Below are positions 11,001 through 20,805 of a stretch of 64,000 nucleotides of DNA, one piece after another (within the stretch, counting starts at the first letter, position 1; each line of letters starts with the position of its first letter). The stretch is from Metallosphaera hakonensis JCM 8857 = DSM 7519 (GTDB lineage: Archaea; Thermoproteota; Thermoprotei_A; Sulfolobales; Sulfolobaceae). The notes under the pieces were generated by a model that saw only the letters and a program-made list of their open reading frames with translations, did not search any database and was not told the origin of the DNA. The stretch is from the NCBI RefSeq assembly GCF_003201675.2, contig NZ_CP029287.2, positions 496,001 through 560,000 on the forward strand, in the 5' to 3' direction. The position numbers and the translations under genes are program-made.

Positions 11001-14000
11001 TGAAACTGTTAATAGGGTCTGGAAAGAATGGCAAATCAACATTGTTTGTAGGGTTCCTTAGAGGGTTTGAAACAATACGTAAGGAAGTTCGTCGCCTCTA
11101 AAATGGCAGAGTGTTTGTAGGGTTCCTTAGAGGGTTTGAAACCTCTGATGTTAATCCACAGTCACCCTCTCCTGGACCAGTTTGTAGGGTTCCTTAGAGG
11201 GTTTGAAACCACTCCTCCTCGCTCATCCACTGACACGGCATCTTGTTTGTAGGGTTCCTTAGAGGGTTTGAAACGACTTCGTGATGAGTAACTTCCAATT
11301 GGACGTACTGTAGTTTGTAGGGTTCCTTAGAGGGTTTGAAACGACTTTTCCCCGGTTCCCCCGGTTAGCGAGTAAAATTGTTTGTAGGGTTCCTTAGAGG
11401 GTTTGAAACAAGACTAGCGAAGCTTCACTGGTGTCACGGGTGGGCGGTTTGTAGGGTTCCTTAGAGGGTTTGAAACAAGAACCGGAACGTGATGTATGCG
11501 ACCTGGGGGACAGTTTGTAGGGTTCCTTAGAGGGTTTGAAACAGGGCCTGAGAAGTCTGGAAGGGGACGTGACATATGGTTTGTAGGGTTCCTTAGAGGG
11601 TTTGAAACTCCTTAGATATATTGAAACTGATTTTAGTCATCTTCGATTGTTTGTAGGGTTCCTTAGAGGGTTTGAAACTCCCCCTCACGGAAGAAGCTAC
11701 CATAGTGAGGTTCGGCGAGTTTGTAGGGTTCCTTAGAGGGTTTGAAACTATCAAGGAGCTAGCACGTACTGGAACGTCTCTGTGACGTTTGTAGGGTTCC
11801 TTAGAGGGTTTGAAACCCTTTACGCCTTCCGTTATTTTTTCCACTTTTCTAGTTTGTAGGGTTCCTTAGAGGGTTTGAAACAGGGAGACTCAGGCGAAAG
11901 TGATGAGTATCCTTTCGTGTTTGTAGGGTTCCTTAGAGGGTTTGAAACTGGATTCCGCAATACGGAATATGGAAAACTAATTTAGTTTGTAGGGTTCCTT
12001 AGAGGGTTTGAAACCCTAGATTAGACCTCGTTACCTGCCACAGTAGATACTGTTTGTAGGGTTCCTTAGAGGGTTTGAAACGTCTTCTCCGTGTGTGTGG
12101 ACGCCCTCGGGCTGAAACGTTTGTAGGGTTCCTTAGAGGGTTTGAAACTAAAAGAGGACTTCTGGTTAAGTGGATATGCAAAAGTTTGTAGGGTTCCTTA
12201 GAGGGTTTGAAACCTGGATCAATCTTTCTGCCAATTAACTGATATGTCGTTTGTAGGGTTCCTTAGAGGGTTTGAAACGAATAGAAGTCCCTCTCTGTGG
12301 CTAACCTCACCTCGGGTTTGTAGGGTTCCTTAGAGGGTTTGAAACTCGAGAACTGGCGTATAGATTGGGTCAGACTTTCAATGGTTTGTAGGGTTCCTTA
12401 GAGGGTTTGAAACGCTGAAAGTACCTTCGTTTCAGTTCCTCGAAATTGTGTTTGTAGGGTTCCTTAGAGGGTTTGAAACCATCGCTTGGTTCCTCTTCAA
12501 CGTCCTCCACATTAGGTTTGTAGGGTTCCTTAGAGGGTTTGAAACGAGGAGATTCGCCTTGGCCCACTTCCGCTACGACGATGTTTGTAGGGTTCCTTAG
12601 AGGGTTTGAAACTTCTCAATACTCTCAAACGGTCTGATACTAATACCGTGTTTGTAGGGTTCCTTAGAGGGTTTGAAACTAGCACTCGCATTCCCTGGAG
12701 CCACTGGTGTTATTGTGTTTGTAGGGTTCCTTAGAGGGTTTGAAACAGATAAACTAACTATCTTTAATTTCGCACTAAAAAAGAGTTTGTAGGGTTCCTT
12801 AGAGGGTTTGAAACAGAATCAGTGATAATCCTTGTAGATGGTTTAGGAAAATGTTTGTAGGGTTCCTTAGAGGGTTTGAAACAAGAACCGGAACGTGATG
12901 TATGCGACCTGGAGGACACACGTTTGTAGGGTTCCTTAGAGGGTTTGAAACTCAATAAGGGCAGGTATCTCTACTTGGTCATCCCATGTTTGTAGGGTTC
13001 CTTAGAGGGTTTGAAACAGGAACTGGAACAGAGATGGATGTCGGAGGTAGCGTAGTTTGTAGGGTTCCTTAGAGGGTTTGAAACCGACAATGAGATAAAA
13101 TATAATGTGCTAGATGGGACGTGTTTGTAGGGTTCCTTAGAGGGTTTGAAACCCTCCAGGTACTTTCGGGTCTGTAACTGCTTACTTGTTTGTAGGGTTC
13201 CTTAGAGGGTTTGAAACGCAACGCTAGGTATAGGGTGGTGGTTAGGAAGTACATTGTTTGTAGGGTTCCTTAGAGGGTTTGAAACATCTTGTAAAATTAA
13301 CACTTAGAAATATCGAAGAAAAGTTTGTAGGGTTCCTTAGAGGGTTTGAAACATATATATTCATGAGGATTATAGCCAAATTGTGAAACAGTTTGTAGGG
13401 TTCCTTAGAGGGTTTGAAACAGTCCATAGGCTCTAAGCACACGTCTTCGTTGTAAATGTTTGTAGGGTTCCTTAGAGGGTTTGAAACCCTCTTTTACAGT
13501 TATTTCAGCCTTACCACTTTTCGGGGTTTGTAGGGTTCCTTAGAGGGTTTGAAACCCATACTGGAGCACTTTCTTTCCTTTAGTTTTCTCTAGTTTGTAG
13601 GGTTCCTTAGAGGGTTTGAAACAATATAAGGTATTATATCCAAACGTGACGATAGCTTGTTTGTAGGGTTCCTTAGAGGGTTTGAAACTCCATAATGCTT
13701 GCATTCCTCCGATTAATTTTGATGGTTTGTAGGGTTCCTTAGAGGGTTTGAAACCTTTATGCGGAAGACGCATATCAGTCTATATACAGCCAGGTTTGTA
13801 GGGTTCCTTAGAGGGTTTGAAACAATAAGTGAATAGAAGTAATTATCAGTTTGTGGCACGTTTGTAGGGTTCCTTAGAGGGTTTGAAACCTGTCGGTAGT
13901 AGTGCTCCTCTGCCGGGCGCGGCGGGTTTGTAGGGTTCCTTAGAGGGTTTGAAACTACACTTCAAGCAATTGGTGTGAATACATATCCTTAGTTTGTAGG

Positions 14001-16637
14001 GTTCCTTAGAGGGTTTGAAACTTTCAAATTAAATTCCATAGATGAAATCTATAGGTGTGGTTTGTAGGGTTCCTTAGAGGGTTTGAAACAGTTTTCCCAA
14101 CTCGCTTTCATCGGTCAGTCCCACTTTGTTTGTAGGGTTCCTTAGAGGGTTTGAAACATGGAGATGAAAGTAGATGAAAAGAAAGTACAAAACTCGTTTG
14201 TAGGGTTCCTTAGAGGGTTTGAAACTCATTCAAAATCAACATATTCAACAAATCCTGGACCCTGTTTGTAGGGTTCCTTAGAGGGTTTGAAACAATCAAG
14301 AGTTTGAGCGTTTTGATTACCGATAAGGAGTTTGTAGGGTTCCTTAGAGGGTTTGAAACATGCTGGGACGGAGATGAACGCGAGCATCCGCTCTAGTGTT
14401 TGTAGGGTTCCTTAGAGGGTTTGAAACTCCGCCTCCTCCACCTGTTGCTACTGATTCCTCGACGGGTTTGTAGGGTTCCTTAGAGGGTTTGAAACGAAAA
14501 AGTTAAGTCTCATAGACTGCTAGAGTGGAGAGTTTGTAGGGTTCCTTAGAGGGTTTGAAACCGGACAAGTATATCCTTAATATAAATGTTACATATTAGT
14601 TTGTAGGGTTCCTTAGAGGGTTTGAAACACACATATCACCGACCACATTTCGTAGGATTGCTAATTGTTTGTAGGGTTCCTTAGAGGGTTTGAAACACCT
14701 TCGCACCCTCAGATACTATGGCGTGGAAAATAGCGTTTGTAGGGTTCCTTAGAGGGTTTGAAACTCAAAAAGATGATAATTCATTTGCAAAAATATGGGA
14801 AGGTTTGTAGGGTTCCTTAGAGGGTTTGAAACCTGACTCTCTGAGAAGGCACAAACTAGCACTAGGGCGTTTGTAGGGTTCCTTAGAGGGTTTGAAACAC
14901 TGGAAAACTAAAACTGGAAGAGGATGTGAATAAAAGTTTGTAGGGTTCCTTAGAGGGTTTGAAACGACGGTATATCAGCAAGTGTCCTTATTTGAGACTT
15001 CCGTTTGTAGGGTTCCTTAGAGGGTTTGAAACTAACTCCCACATTATATATCTTCCGGGGAACAGGAGAGTTTGTAGGGTTCCTTAGAGGGTTTGAAACT
15101 ACATCTAGCTTTTCGGTCATCGTACGAAATACCTCCCTGTTTGTAGGGTTCCTTAGAGGGTTTGAAACTACCGTGCTTAGCCTTACCCTTCTTCCTTTAT
15201 CTCCAAGTTTGTAGGGTTCCTTAGAGGGTTTGAAACGCAATCAATGGGTTCGAGAAACTGTAAGAGTATGCCGGTTTGTAGGGTTCCTTAGAGGGTTTGA
15301 AACGACGTAAATGATGAGATATTCGAAAAGGAAGTCGAAGGTTTGTAGGGTTCCTTAGAGGGTTTGAAACTAGCCCAATAGTGTCCGTCCACATTCCGGA
15401 CAGGTGTGTTTGTAGGGTTCCTTAGAGGGTTTGAAACATGTAATGTGGGAATTCGATCTTGCTAGATTCCCCGTTTGTAGGGTTCCTTAGAGGGTTTGAA
15501 ACGACATGGGGGATGAAGAATGATAGAGAAGAAAAAGGGTTTGTAGGGTTCCTTAGAGGGTTTGAAACATAGAAAGAACTCCTTTCTATGAATATGCAAT
15601 ACAAGTTTGTAGGGTTCCTTAGAGGGTTTGAAACATCCCAATCTTCAACTCTACTACTAATGATACGATAAGTTTGTAGGGTTCCTTAGAGGGTTTGAAA
15701 CAAGAAAGATTTCGACGAGTTCGGTGCTGAGCCGTTGGTTTGTAGGGTTCCTTAGAGGGTTTGAAACCTGCAGAAATACATACTCATAGTAAGGAGATCT
15801 ACCCCGTTTGTAGGGTTCCTTAGAGGGTTTGAAACGTGAGACTGACTTACAATATCGACGTGTCGAAGATAGGTTTGTAGGGTTCCTTAGAGGGTTTGAA
15901 ACTTTTACAATAAACTTCCCGGTTTGCTCGGAAGAAATTGTTTGTAGGGTTCCTTAGAGGGTTTGAAACATTTCCTGCAAACACTAGGGCTAAACAACAG
16001 TGAAGGTTTGTAGGGTTCCTTAGAGGGTTTGAAACACATGATCGAATTCAGGTCTCCGAGGGTCATAAACGGTTTGTAGGGTTCCTTAGAGGGTTTGAAA
16101 CCCACCGATTGTGAGAGTATAACCAGAGGCTATCTCCAGGTTTGTAGGGTTCCTTAGAGGGTTTGAAACCCGACGTATCCAGAGTGGAAAGAGAAAATCA
16201 CGAAGTGGGTTTGTAGGGTTCCTTAGAGGGTTTGAAACTCGGGTAACTCATCTAAACTCCGCACCTGTGCCTTTCCAGTTTGTAGGGTTCCTTAGAGGGT
16301 TTGAAACTACTGCAGCTTCAACTTATTCCCTACCTTTTCCGTAGGTTTGTAGGGTTCCTTAGAGGGTTTGAAACCCGACGTATCCAGAGTGGAAAGAGAA
16401 AATCACGAAGTGGGTTTGTAGGGTTCCTTAGAGGGTTTGAAACCTTTCGACGATACTTCTACCGAGGCATTCTGGGGAGTTTGTAGGGTTCCTTAGAGGG
16501 TTTGAAACACGAGATCGTTGCAGTTGATTATTTCGGAAGAGAGGTTTGTAGGGTTCCTTAGAGGGTTTGAAACTACTTCTCATACACCTCATTCCTAACC
16601 CTGATAGGTTTGTAGGGTTCCTTAGAGGGTTTGAAAC
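5011..16637 (+). CRISPR. Very large CRISPR array: about 174 repeats of 30 bp and 173 spacers of 34-40 nt
   Basis: The repeat starts GTTTGTAGGGTTCC, continues TTAGAG and ends GGTTTGAAAC (30 bp). By hand count it occurs 174 times, first at 5011-5040 and last at 16608-16637, with unit lengths of 64-70 bp (mean about 67). Every copy I read was identical, including the last, so there is no decayed trailer end. Polarity is inferred as plus-strand from the 3' TTTGAAAC and the AT-rich region upstream. Three pairs of spacers are identical or nearly so. No cas genes occur within 5 kb left or 47 kb right, so the array must be served in trans. Short open frames made of translated repeats in this interval are not genes. 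Confidence 0.99.
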
Positions 16638-16715
16638 CAGCTGAAGTTAAATCTTCTCCAAGACTCCTCAGGTGAGTACGAAAATTCCTATTATACTCAG
16701 CGTAAACAATATCCC
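16638..16715 (+). promoter_or_regulatory. Trailer of the array and probable promoter of the MBL gene
   Basis: Seventy-eight bases separate the last repeat from the next ATG. AT-rich TTCCTATTATACTC (about 16687-16700) precedes the start by about 20-25 nt and is the likely TATA region of a leaderless mRNA. Read-through from the array is also possible because the gene is on the same strand. Confidence 0.4.
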
Positions 16716-17504
16716 ATGAAATTATCAAAAGACCTAGAGGTCCTACCTGGAAGCCCTAACACTCTAGTTTACCAGGGAAGGGTTGTAGTGGATTTGGGAG
16801 GAAAAAACGCCTCACTGAACCTTGAAGCAGAGGTTCAGCTGGCCACCCACGGGCACATGGATCATATTGCCGGTCTATTACGAGAAAGCAAGGTGAGATA
16901 CCTACCCAGGGAGGACATGTGGGCGTTGAGTCTTCTGGGAAGGAGAGTCATGACCTATGGTTTCAGTTCCAAGGACTCTCCGCTCTTCACTTACGATCTT
17001 CTCAAGGAAGAGATTTCCCTTTCCGGGGACCCTGAGGTTGAGATAGTGAAGTTACCGGGACATACCCCAGGCCACAGCGGTTACATCGTTGGGAACGTGC
17101 TTTACGCCGGTGATGCGTTCTTTGGAAACAGGGTTCTAGAGGGTTTCGTGTTTCCCTTCTACGCGGACTTCTGGACTGCCGTTGAATCCATGCAGAAAAT
17201 CAAGGAGATAGCGAAAGGTCTGGATAACGTGGTGATTGCACACGGTCCAGTTTACGAGAAGAAGAAGATGATGGAGATCCTCGAGTACAACCTGAATTAC
17301 GCGGATAAACTGGTTTCGTGGGTTAGGGAGGCCATCCGAGACGGGGCAACGGCCGAGGAGGTTGTGGTTAAGATCATGGAGAAGACCGTGAAGGACATTA
17401 AGCCCACTAACGTTATCTTAAACTCTATAACTGCGAAATCAATCTTGAGCCAGGTGGCCAAGGAGGTAACCGTTGAGGACAAAGGGGTCGTGTATCGCTC
17501 ATAA
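16716..17504 (+). CDS. MBL-fold (metallo-beta-lactamase superfamily) metal-dependent hydrolase
   Basis: The 262-aa protein has the zinc-binding signature THGHMDH at residues 44-50, a second ligand region PGHTPGHSG (about 112-120) and GDAFFG (about 131), in the usual order. The remaining C-terminal part is helical. Members hydrolyse thioesters, phosphoesters or lactones; the sequence does not tell the substrate. It resembles small cytoplasmic archaeal glyoxalase II-like proteins rather than the beta-CASP nucleases, because no C-terminal beta-CASP motifs are visible. It stands alone, transcribed away from the array and convergent with the topoisomerase gene. No link to CRISPR function is claimed. 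Confidence 0.85.
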   Translation: MKLSKDLEVLPGSPNTLVYQGRVVVDLGGKNASLNLEAEVQLATHGHMDHIAGLLRESKVRYLPREDMWALSLLGRRVMTYGFSSKDSPLFTYDLLKEEISLSGDPEVEIVKLPGHTPGHSGYIVGNVLYAGDAFFGNRVLEGFVFPFYADFWTAVESMQKIKEIAKGLDNVVIAHGPVYEKKKMMEILEYNLNYADKLVSWVREAIRDGATAEEVVVKIMEKTVKDIKPTNVILNSITAKSILSQVAKEVTVEDKGVVYRS

Positions 17505-17840
17505 TTGACGTAGATGTCCCCATGAGCTCGATCTCTGAAAAGAATCGTGAGGATTTTAATAAATACTACATAGAGTAAGGATCGTCTAGACGGTTGCATT
17601 ATATATCCAGTATGGATTGCGTTCACTAATGGTTCCAATAAGTGTTTATCCCAATCGTCCTTAATTCACATCACGGGCCCATCAGAAACGAAAGGGACCC
17701 CAATTACTTTCGAGATTGAAAATTGCGAGAATATAATATTATGGCCATGAAAATTTTTAATGAGGTCCACCGTATTCGCGTTAAAGCTATTCCCCATAAG
17801 GTTGCCACCCGAACGGTCCTCCCAGGAAGCAATGATTACC
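17505..17840. other. Intergenic region between two convergent genes
   Basis: No gene seen. TGGTTCCAATAAGTGTTTAT at about 17632-17651 is a weak minus-strand match to the outer part of the dispersed element found at 22862, 22958, 24233 and 26831. TATA-like AATATAATATTATG lies at about 17731. The rest shows nothing recognisable. Confidence 0.4.
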
Positions 17841-19886
17841 TCACTGAAACTTGAACTTTACCTTTCCATCCTCGACGTAGAGAGTTGCACTGAACCTCTT
17901 CCCGGCCTTGGACTTGAACCCCTTCATCTTTACCTCCTTACCGCTGAAGAGTGCCTTGGCCTGCTTAAAGGTTATCCTTTTCCCAGCTATCTCCCTCCAC
18001 ACTACGGTACCGCAACTCTTACACTTCCAGCCCTTGGAGAAACCCGCAACTTCTCCTCCGCACTTGCAGGTCATCTTGGTCTGGGGTAGATACTTATCGA
18101 GGAACTCCTTCACCTCCTCCATTTCCGTGCCAGTTAGCTTCACCCCTAAGTCCCTGGAGATCACCCTAGCTAACTTCAACATCTCTGGCATAGCGCTTCT
18201 CTCGGCCTTGAACTCCCTCCCCATAAGCTTGAGGACCTCCTCTCTTGTGAACGCCTTGATCCTCTCCATGAAGTCGAGGTATCCCTCCTCTCCCTTCCTC
18301 TTTACGTAAATTTCCTCGAGTTCCCTCTCCCATTCAGCCGTCATGTTCGGACTTGCAACTTTGCTGTCCCCAAGTTTCCTGATGAGCTCCCTTCCCTTCT
18401 CGGTTGAGATCAGGGACTTCCCCTTCCTCTCCATGTATTGTCTCTCCAGGAGGGTCTCAATGATACTTGCCCTTGTGGCAGGGGTCCCCAGCCCCAGCTT
18501 CTCCATCTCCCGGAGAAGAGAGGACTCGGTGAACCTGGCCGGGGGTTTTGTCTGCCTCTCCTCGGAGTGAACCTCCTCCTTCCTTACCGTACCCCTTGGT
18601 ATATGTAGCGGGGTGTCCTCATGGGGATAAAGTTCCATCCATCCGAGCCTCACGTTCCTTTTTCCCTCAGCAAGGAAGATCTCCCTGCCCAATCTTATGA
18701 ACACCCTCTGGATCTCGTAAACGTAGTCCTCCATGAATGCTCCAACGAACTTTCTATACACTAGATCGTACACCTTTCGATGAAGTTGAGGCAAGTTCTC
18801 TGGAGCCTTGTCCAAGGGGATTATGGCGTGATGATCCGTGAGCTTTGAGGAATCGAACACCCTCTTGCCCACAACGTCTACCCTGGGTATCAGGTCAACC
18901 CTCCCCAACTTCCTGAGTACGTCCCTCGCCAGGTCCTTGTTTCCCTCACCCATATATCTTGCATCTGTCCTGGGGTAACTAATGAGCTTCCATTCCTCGT
19001 AAAGGGATTGGGCCAGATCGAGGGTTCTCTTGGCAGATAGCCCGTACAGGACATTGGCCTCCCTTTGAAGGGAGGTGAGGGAGTGGAGCAGGGGCGGTCT
19101 TTCCTCCTTCCTCTCCACATCGACCTTCTCCACTTTGCCCAGTCTCTCCGGGCTCAGTTCTGCGATCACTCTCTCCGCCTCCTCCTTACTTAACCTGGCC
19201 TCCTCTCCGTTCCTTAACATGATCGCCTTGAGACCACCCTCAAATAGGGCCAGGATCACGTAATACGTCTCGGGCTTAAAGCTCTCGATTTCCATGTCCC
19301 TCTTAACTATCATGGCCAAGGTGGGGGTCTGAACCCTACCCACGCTCCACACGTCCCCCGTGTTCGCCTTGAGCGTGACAAGTCTGGTCAGGTTTATCCC
19401 CACGATCCAATCCCCGTTCTGTCTGGCCAAGGCGCTGAAATACAGGTGATCGAACTCCGAGCCCGGCCTCAACCTCGAGAACTCCCTCCTCACTACGTCC
19501 CTGGTTAGGGCCTCTGACGTCCACAACCTGAGGAGTTTCCCCCTAAACCCTGTGAACTCCAGTATCTCTCTAACGATGAGCTCCCCCTCCCTTCCCGCAT
19601 CACCGCAATTCACAACGACCTCAGCTCCCTCCAGCAATTTCCTTATGACCTTGAACTGTGTCTCTTTTCCCTTAATCACGGAGTAGGAGAACTTCTCTGG
19701 AAAGAACGGCAAATCCTTAAGGTCCCACTTCCTGGGGGCAAGCTCGCCTATCTCCAGGAGGTGGCCGTAGGTCCAGGTAACCAGGTAGTCCCCAACCTCC
19801 AGGTAACCCTGTCTTCTCACGGGCTTACCCAGTGCCCTGGCTATGTCCTGGGCAACGCTCGGTTTCTCAGTTATGATCAATTTCAC
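17841..19886 (-). CDS. topA: DNA topoisomerase IA (topoisomerase III type)
   Basis: This 681-aa enzyme relaxes or decatenates DNA through a single-strand break. The TOPRIM domain starts at the N terminus (MKLIITEKPSVAQDIARALG) and contains CGDAGREGELI at about residues 94-104, with the metal-binding acidic residues. The SVGRVQTPTL motif follows, then the catalytic tyrosine in LISYPRTDARY (about residue 303). The C terminus holds a four-Cys zinc ribbon (CKCGG, then CKSCG). There is no helicase domain, so it is not reverse gyrase. The start lies 8 nt after the stop of the CBS-domain gene, which makes an operon likely. Length and motif order are normal for archaeal Top3. Confidence 0.95.
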   Translation of the reverse strand: MKLIITEKPSVAQDIARALGKPVRRQGYLEVGDYLVTWTYGHLLEIGELAPRKWDLKDLPFFPEKFSYSVIKGKETQFKVIRKLLEGAEVVVNCGDAGREGELIVREILEFTGFRGKLLRLWTSEALTRDVVRREFSRLRPGSEFDHLYFSALARQNGDWIVGINLTRLVTLKANTGDVWSVGRVQTPTLAMIVKRDMEIESFKPETYYVILALFEGGLKAIMLRNGEEARLSKEEAERVIAELSPERLGKVEKVDVERKEERPPLLHSLTSLQREANVLYGLSAKRTLDLAQSLYEEWKLISYPRTDARYMGEGNKDLARDVLRKLGRVDLIPRVDVVGKRVFDSSKLTDHHAIIPLDKAPENLPQLHRKVYDLVYRKFVGAFMEDYVYEIQRVFIRLGREIFLAEGKRNVRLGWMELYPHEDTPLHIPRGTVRKEEVHSEERQTKPPARFTESSLLREMEKLGLGTPATRASIIETLLERQYMERKGKSLISTEKGRELIRKLGDSKVASPNMTAEWERELEEIYVKRKGEEGYLDFMERIKAFTREEVLKLMGREFKAERSAMPEMLKLARVISRDLGVKLTGTEMEEVKEFLDKYLPQTKMTCKCGGEVAGFSKGWKCKSCGTVVWREIAGKRITFKQAKALFSGKEVKMKGFKSKAGKRFSATLYVEDGKVKFKFQ

Positions 19887-19894
19887 GCGAGATC

Positions 19895-20731
19895 TTACCC
19901 GCGGGTACCTTTAACGAAGGGGAGGTGAAGCTGGTAGTGGAGAGCTATTAACATGTCCCTCTCGGTCACGATTCCCTTAGCCCGACCCACCTTGTCCAGG
20001 ATCAAAAGGGCCCCGATCCCCTTGTTTATTAGGAGGGCAGCAGCCTCGTTTATGGACCTGTCCTCCTCCACAGTTATCACAGGGGTCTTCATCACGTCCT
20101 TGACCCTCCTATCGTAGAAGAGCTCTGGTTCCAGTCTCTCCACAGCCTTGGCTGCGGTCTTCACTGCGTCCGCAGCCGTGATCATACCTATTACCTTTCC
20201 GTCTTCGTCTGTGACAGGTAACCTCCTAAATCCCCTTCTCAACATCATCCTAGTCGCGTGCTCCAGTACGGTTTCCTTGAATACCGTGTTTACCCTAGGA
20301 GTCACGAAACCCGACACCGAGAAGATCTGGTCTAGGTCCTGGAACATTAAGAGGAAGTCCCTCTCCGTGACAATCCCCACGGGTTTCCTGGAGGAGTCCA
20401 CCACGGGAAGGGATCCGAAGTTCCTCGTGACCATGATGGTGATTGCCTCGAGTACGTCCTGACCCTCATCCGCGACCATGGGGTTAACGGTCATGTACCC
20501 GGAGACCGGGGTCACTCCCATCTTATAGAGGTCGGCCTGGGTGCAGGCGCTGGGACAGAAGCTCAACAATATTGAAAGGAGGTCCCTGGTGGAGATTATC
20601 CCCTTCACAACTTCGTCTGCAACGATTACTCTCCCGAATCCTCGATCGTTTACTCTCTTGAAGGCTTCCTTGAGCCCGTCTCCCACTGAGATTACAGGTG
20701 GGTTAGGGTTCATCAATGTTTTAATTATCAT
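19895..20731 (-). CDS. Protein with four CBS motifs (two Bateman modules)
   Basis: The 278-aa protein is made entirely of CBS repeats. Each repeat has the pattern of a 'V.V.....EA......G...V.D..G...GI.T..D' block: about residues 1-55, 75-130, 140-190 and 205-265. Such stand-alone CBS proteins bind adenosine nucleotides or related ligands and often regulate a partner. No enzymatic domain is attached. It is the first gene of a tight pair with the topoisomerase (8-nt gap) and follows the kinase gene at a 74-nt gap, so co-expression is likely. The partner is unknown. Confidence 0.9.
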   Translation of the reverse strand: MIIKTLMNPNPPVISVGDGLKEAFKRVNDRGFGRVIVADEVVKGIISTRDLLSILLSFCPSACTQADLYKMGVTPVSGYMTVNPMVADEGQDVLEAITIMVTRNFGSLPVVDSSRKPVGIVTERDFLLMFQDLDQIFSVSGFVTPRVNTVFKETVLEHATRMMLRRGFRRLPVTDEDGKVIGMITAADAVKTAAKAVERLEPELFYDRRVKDVMKTPVITVEEDRSINEAAALLINKGIGALLILDKVGRAKGIVTERDMLIALHYQLHLPFVKGTRG

Positions 20732-20805
20732 GAGATAACTTCTCTGTCAAGATTAAAAGGATTTTATGATGATTTAAGGAAGGTCCGGCAATTAACCAAG
20801 TTAAT

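Noticed and set aside
15371-15407. Spacer with ACATTCCGGACA, also found in the transposase insert at 3718 and 3913
   Set aside because: The match is only about 12 bases. In the spacer it probably encodes a CPEC zinc-finger motif; too short to claim self-targeting.
5011-16637. Many 60-130-codon open frames rich in NPLRNPTN, KPSKEPYK or VGFLRGFET
   Set aside because: These are translations of the CRISPR repeat in different frames, with spacers between them; they have no promoters or conserved domains.
16716-17504. Cas-associated or beta-CASP nuclease role for the MBL-fold gene next to the array
   Set aside because: No beta-CASP motifs; adjacency to the trailer end of the array is not evidence for a CRISPR role.
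17297-17638. 113-codon minus frame over the end of the MBL gene
   Set aside because: It is a shadow of the MBL coding sequence on the other strand.
17841-19886. Reverse gyrase
   Set aside because: Only the topoisomerase IA part is present (681 aa), with no N-terminal helicase motifs.
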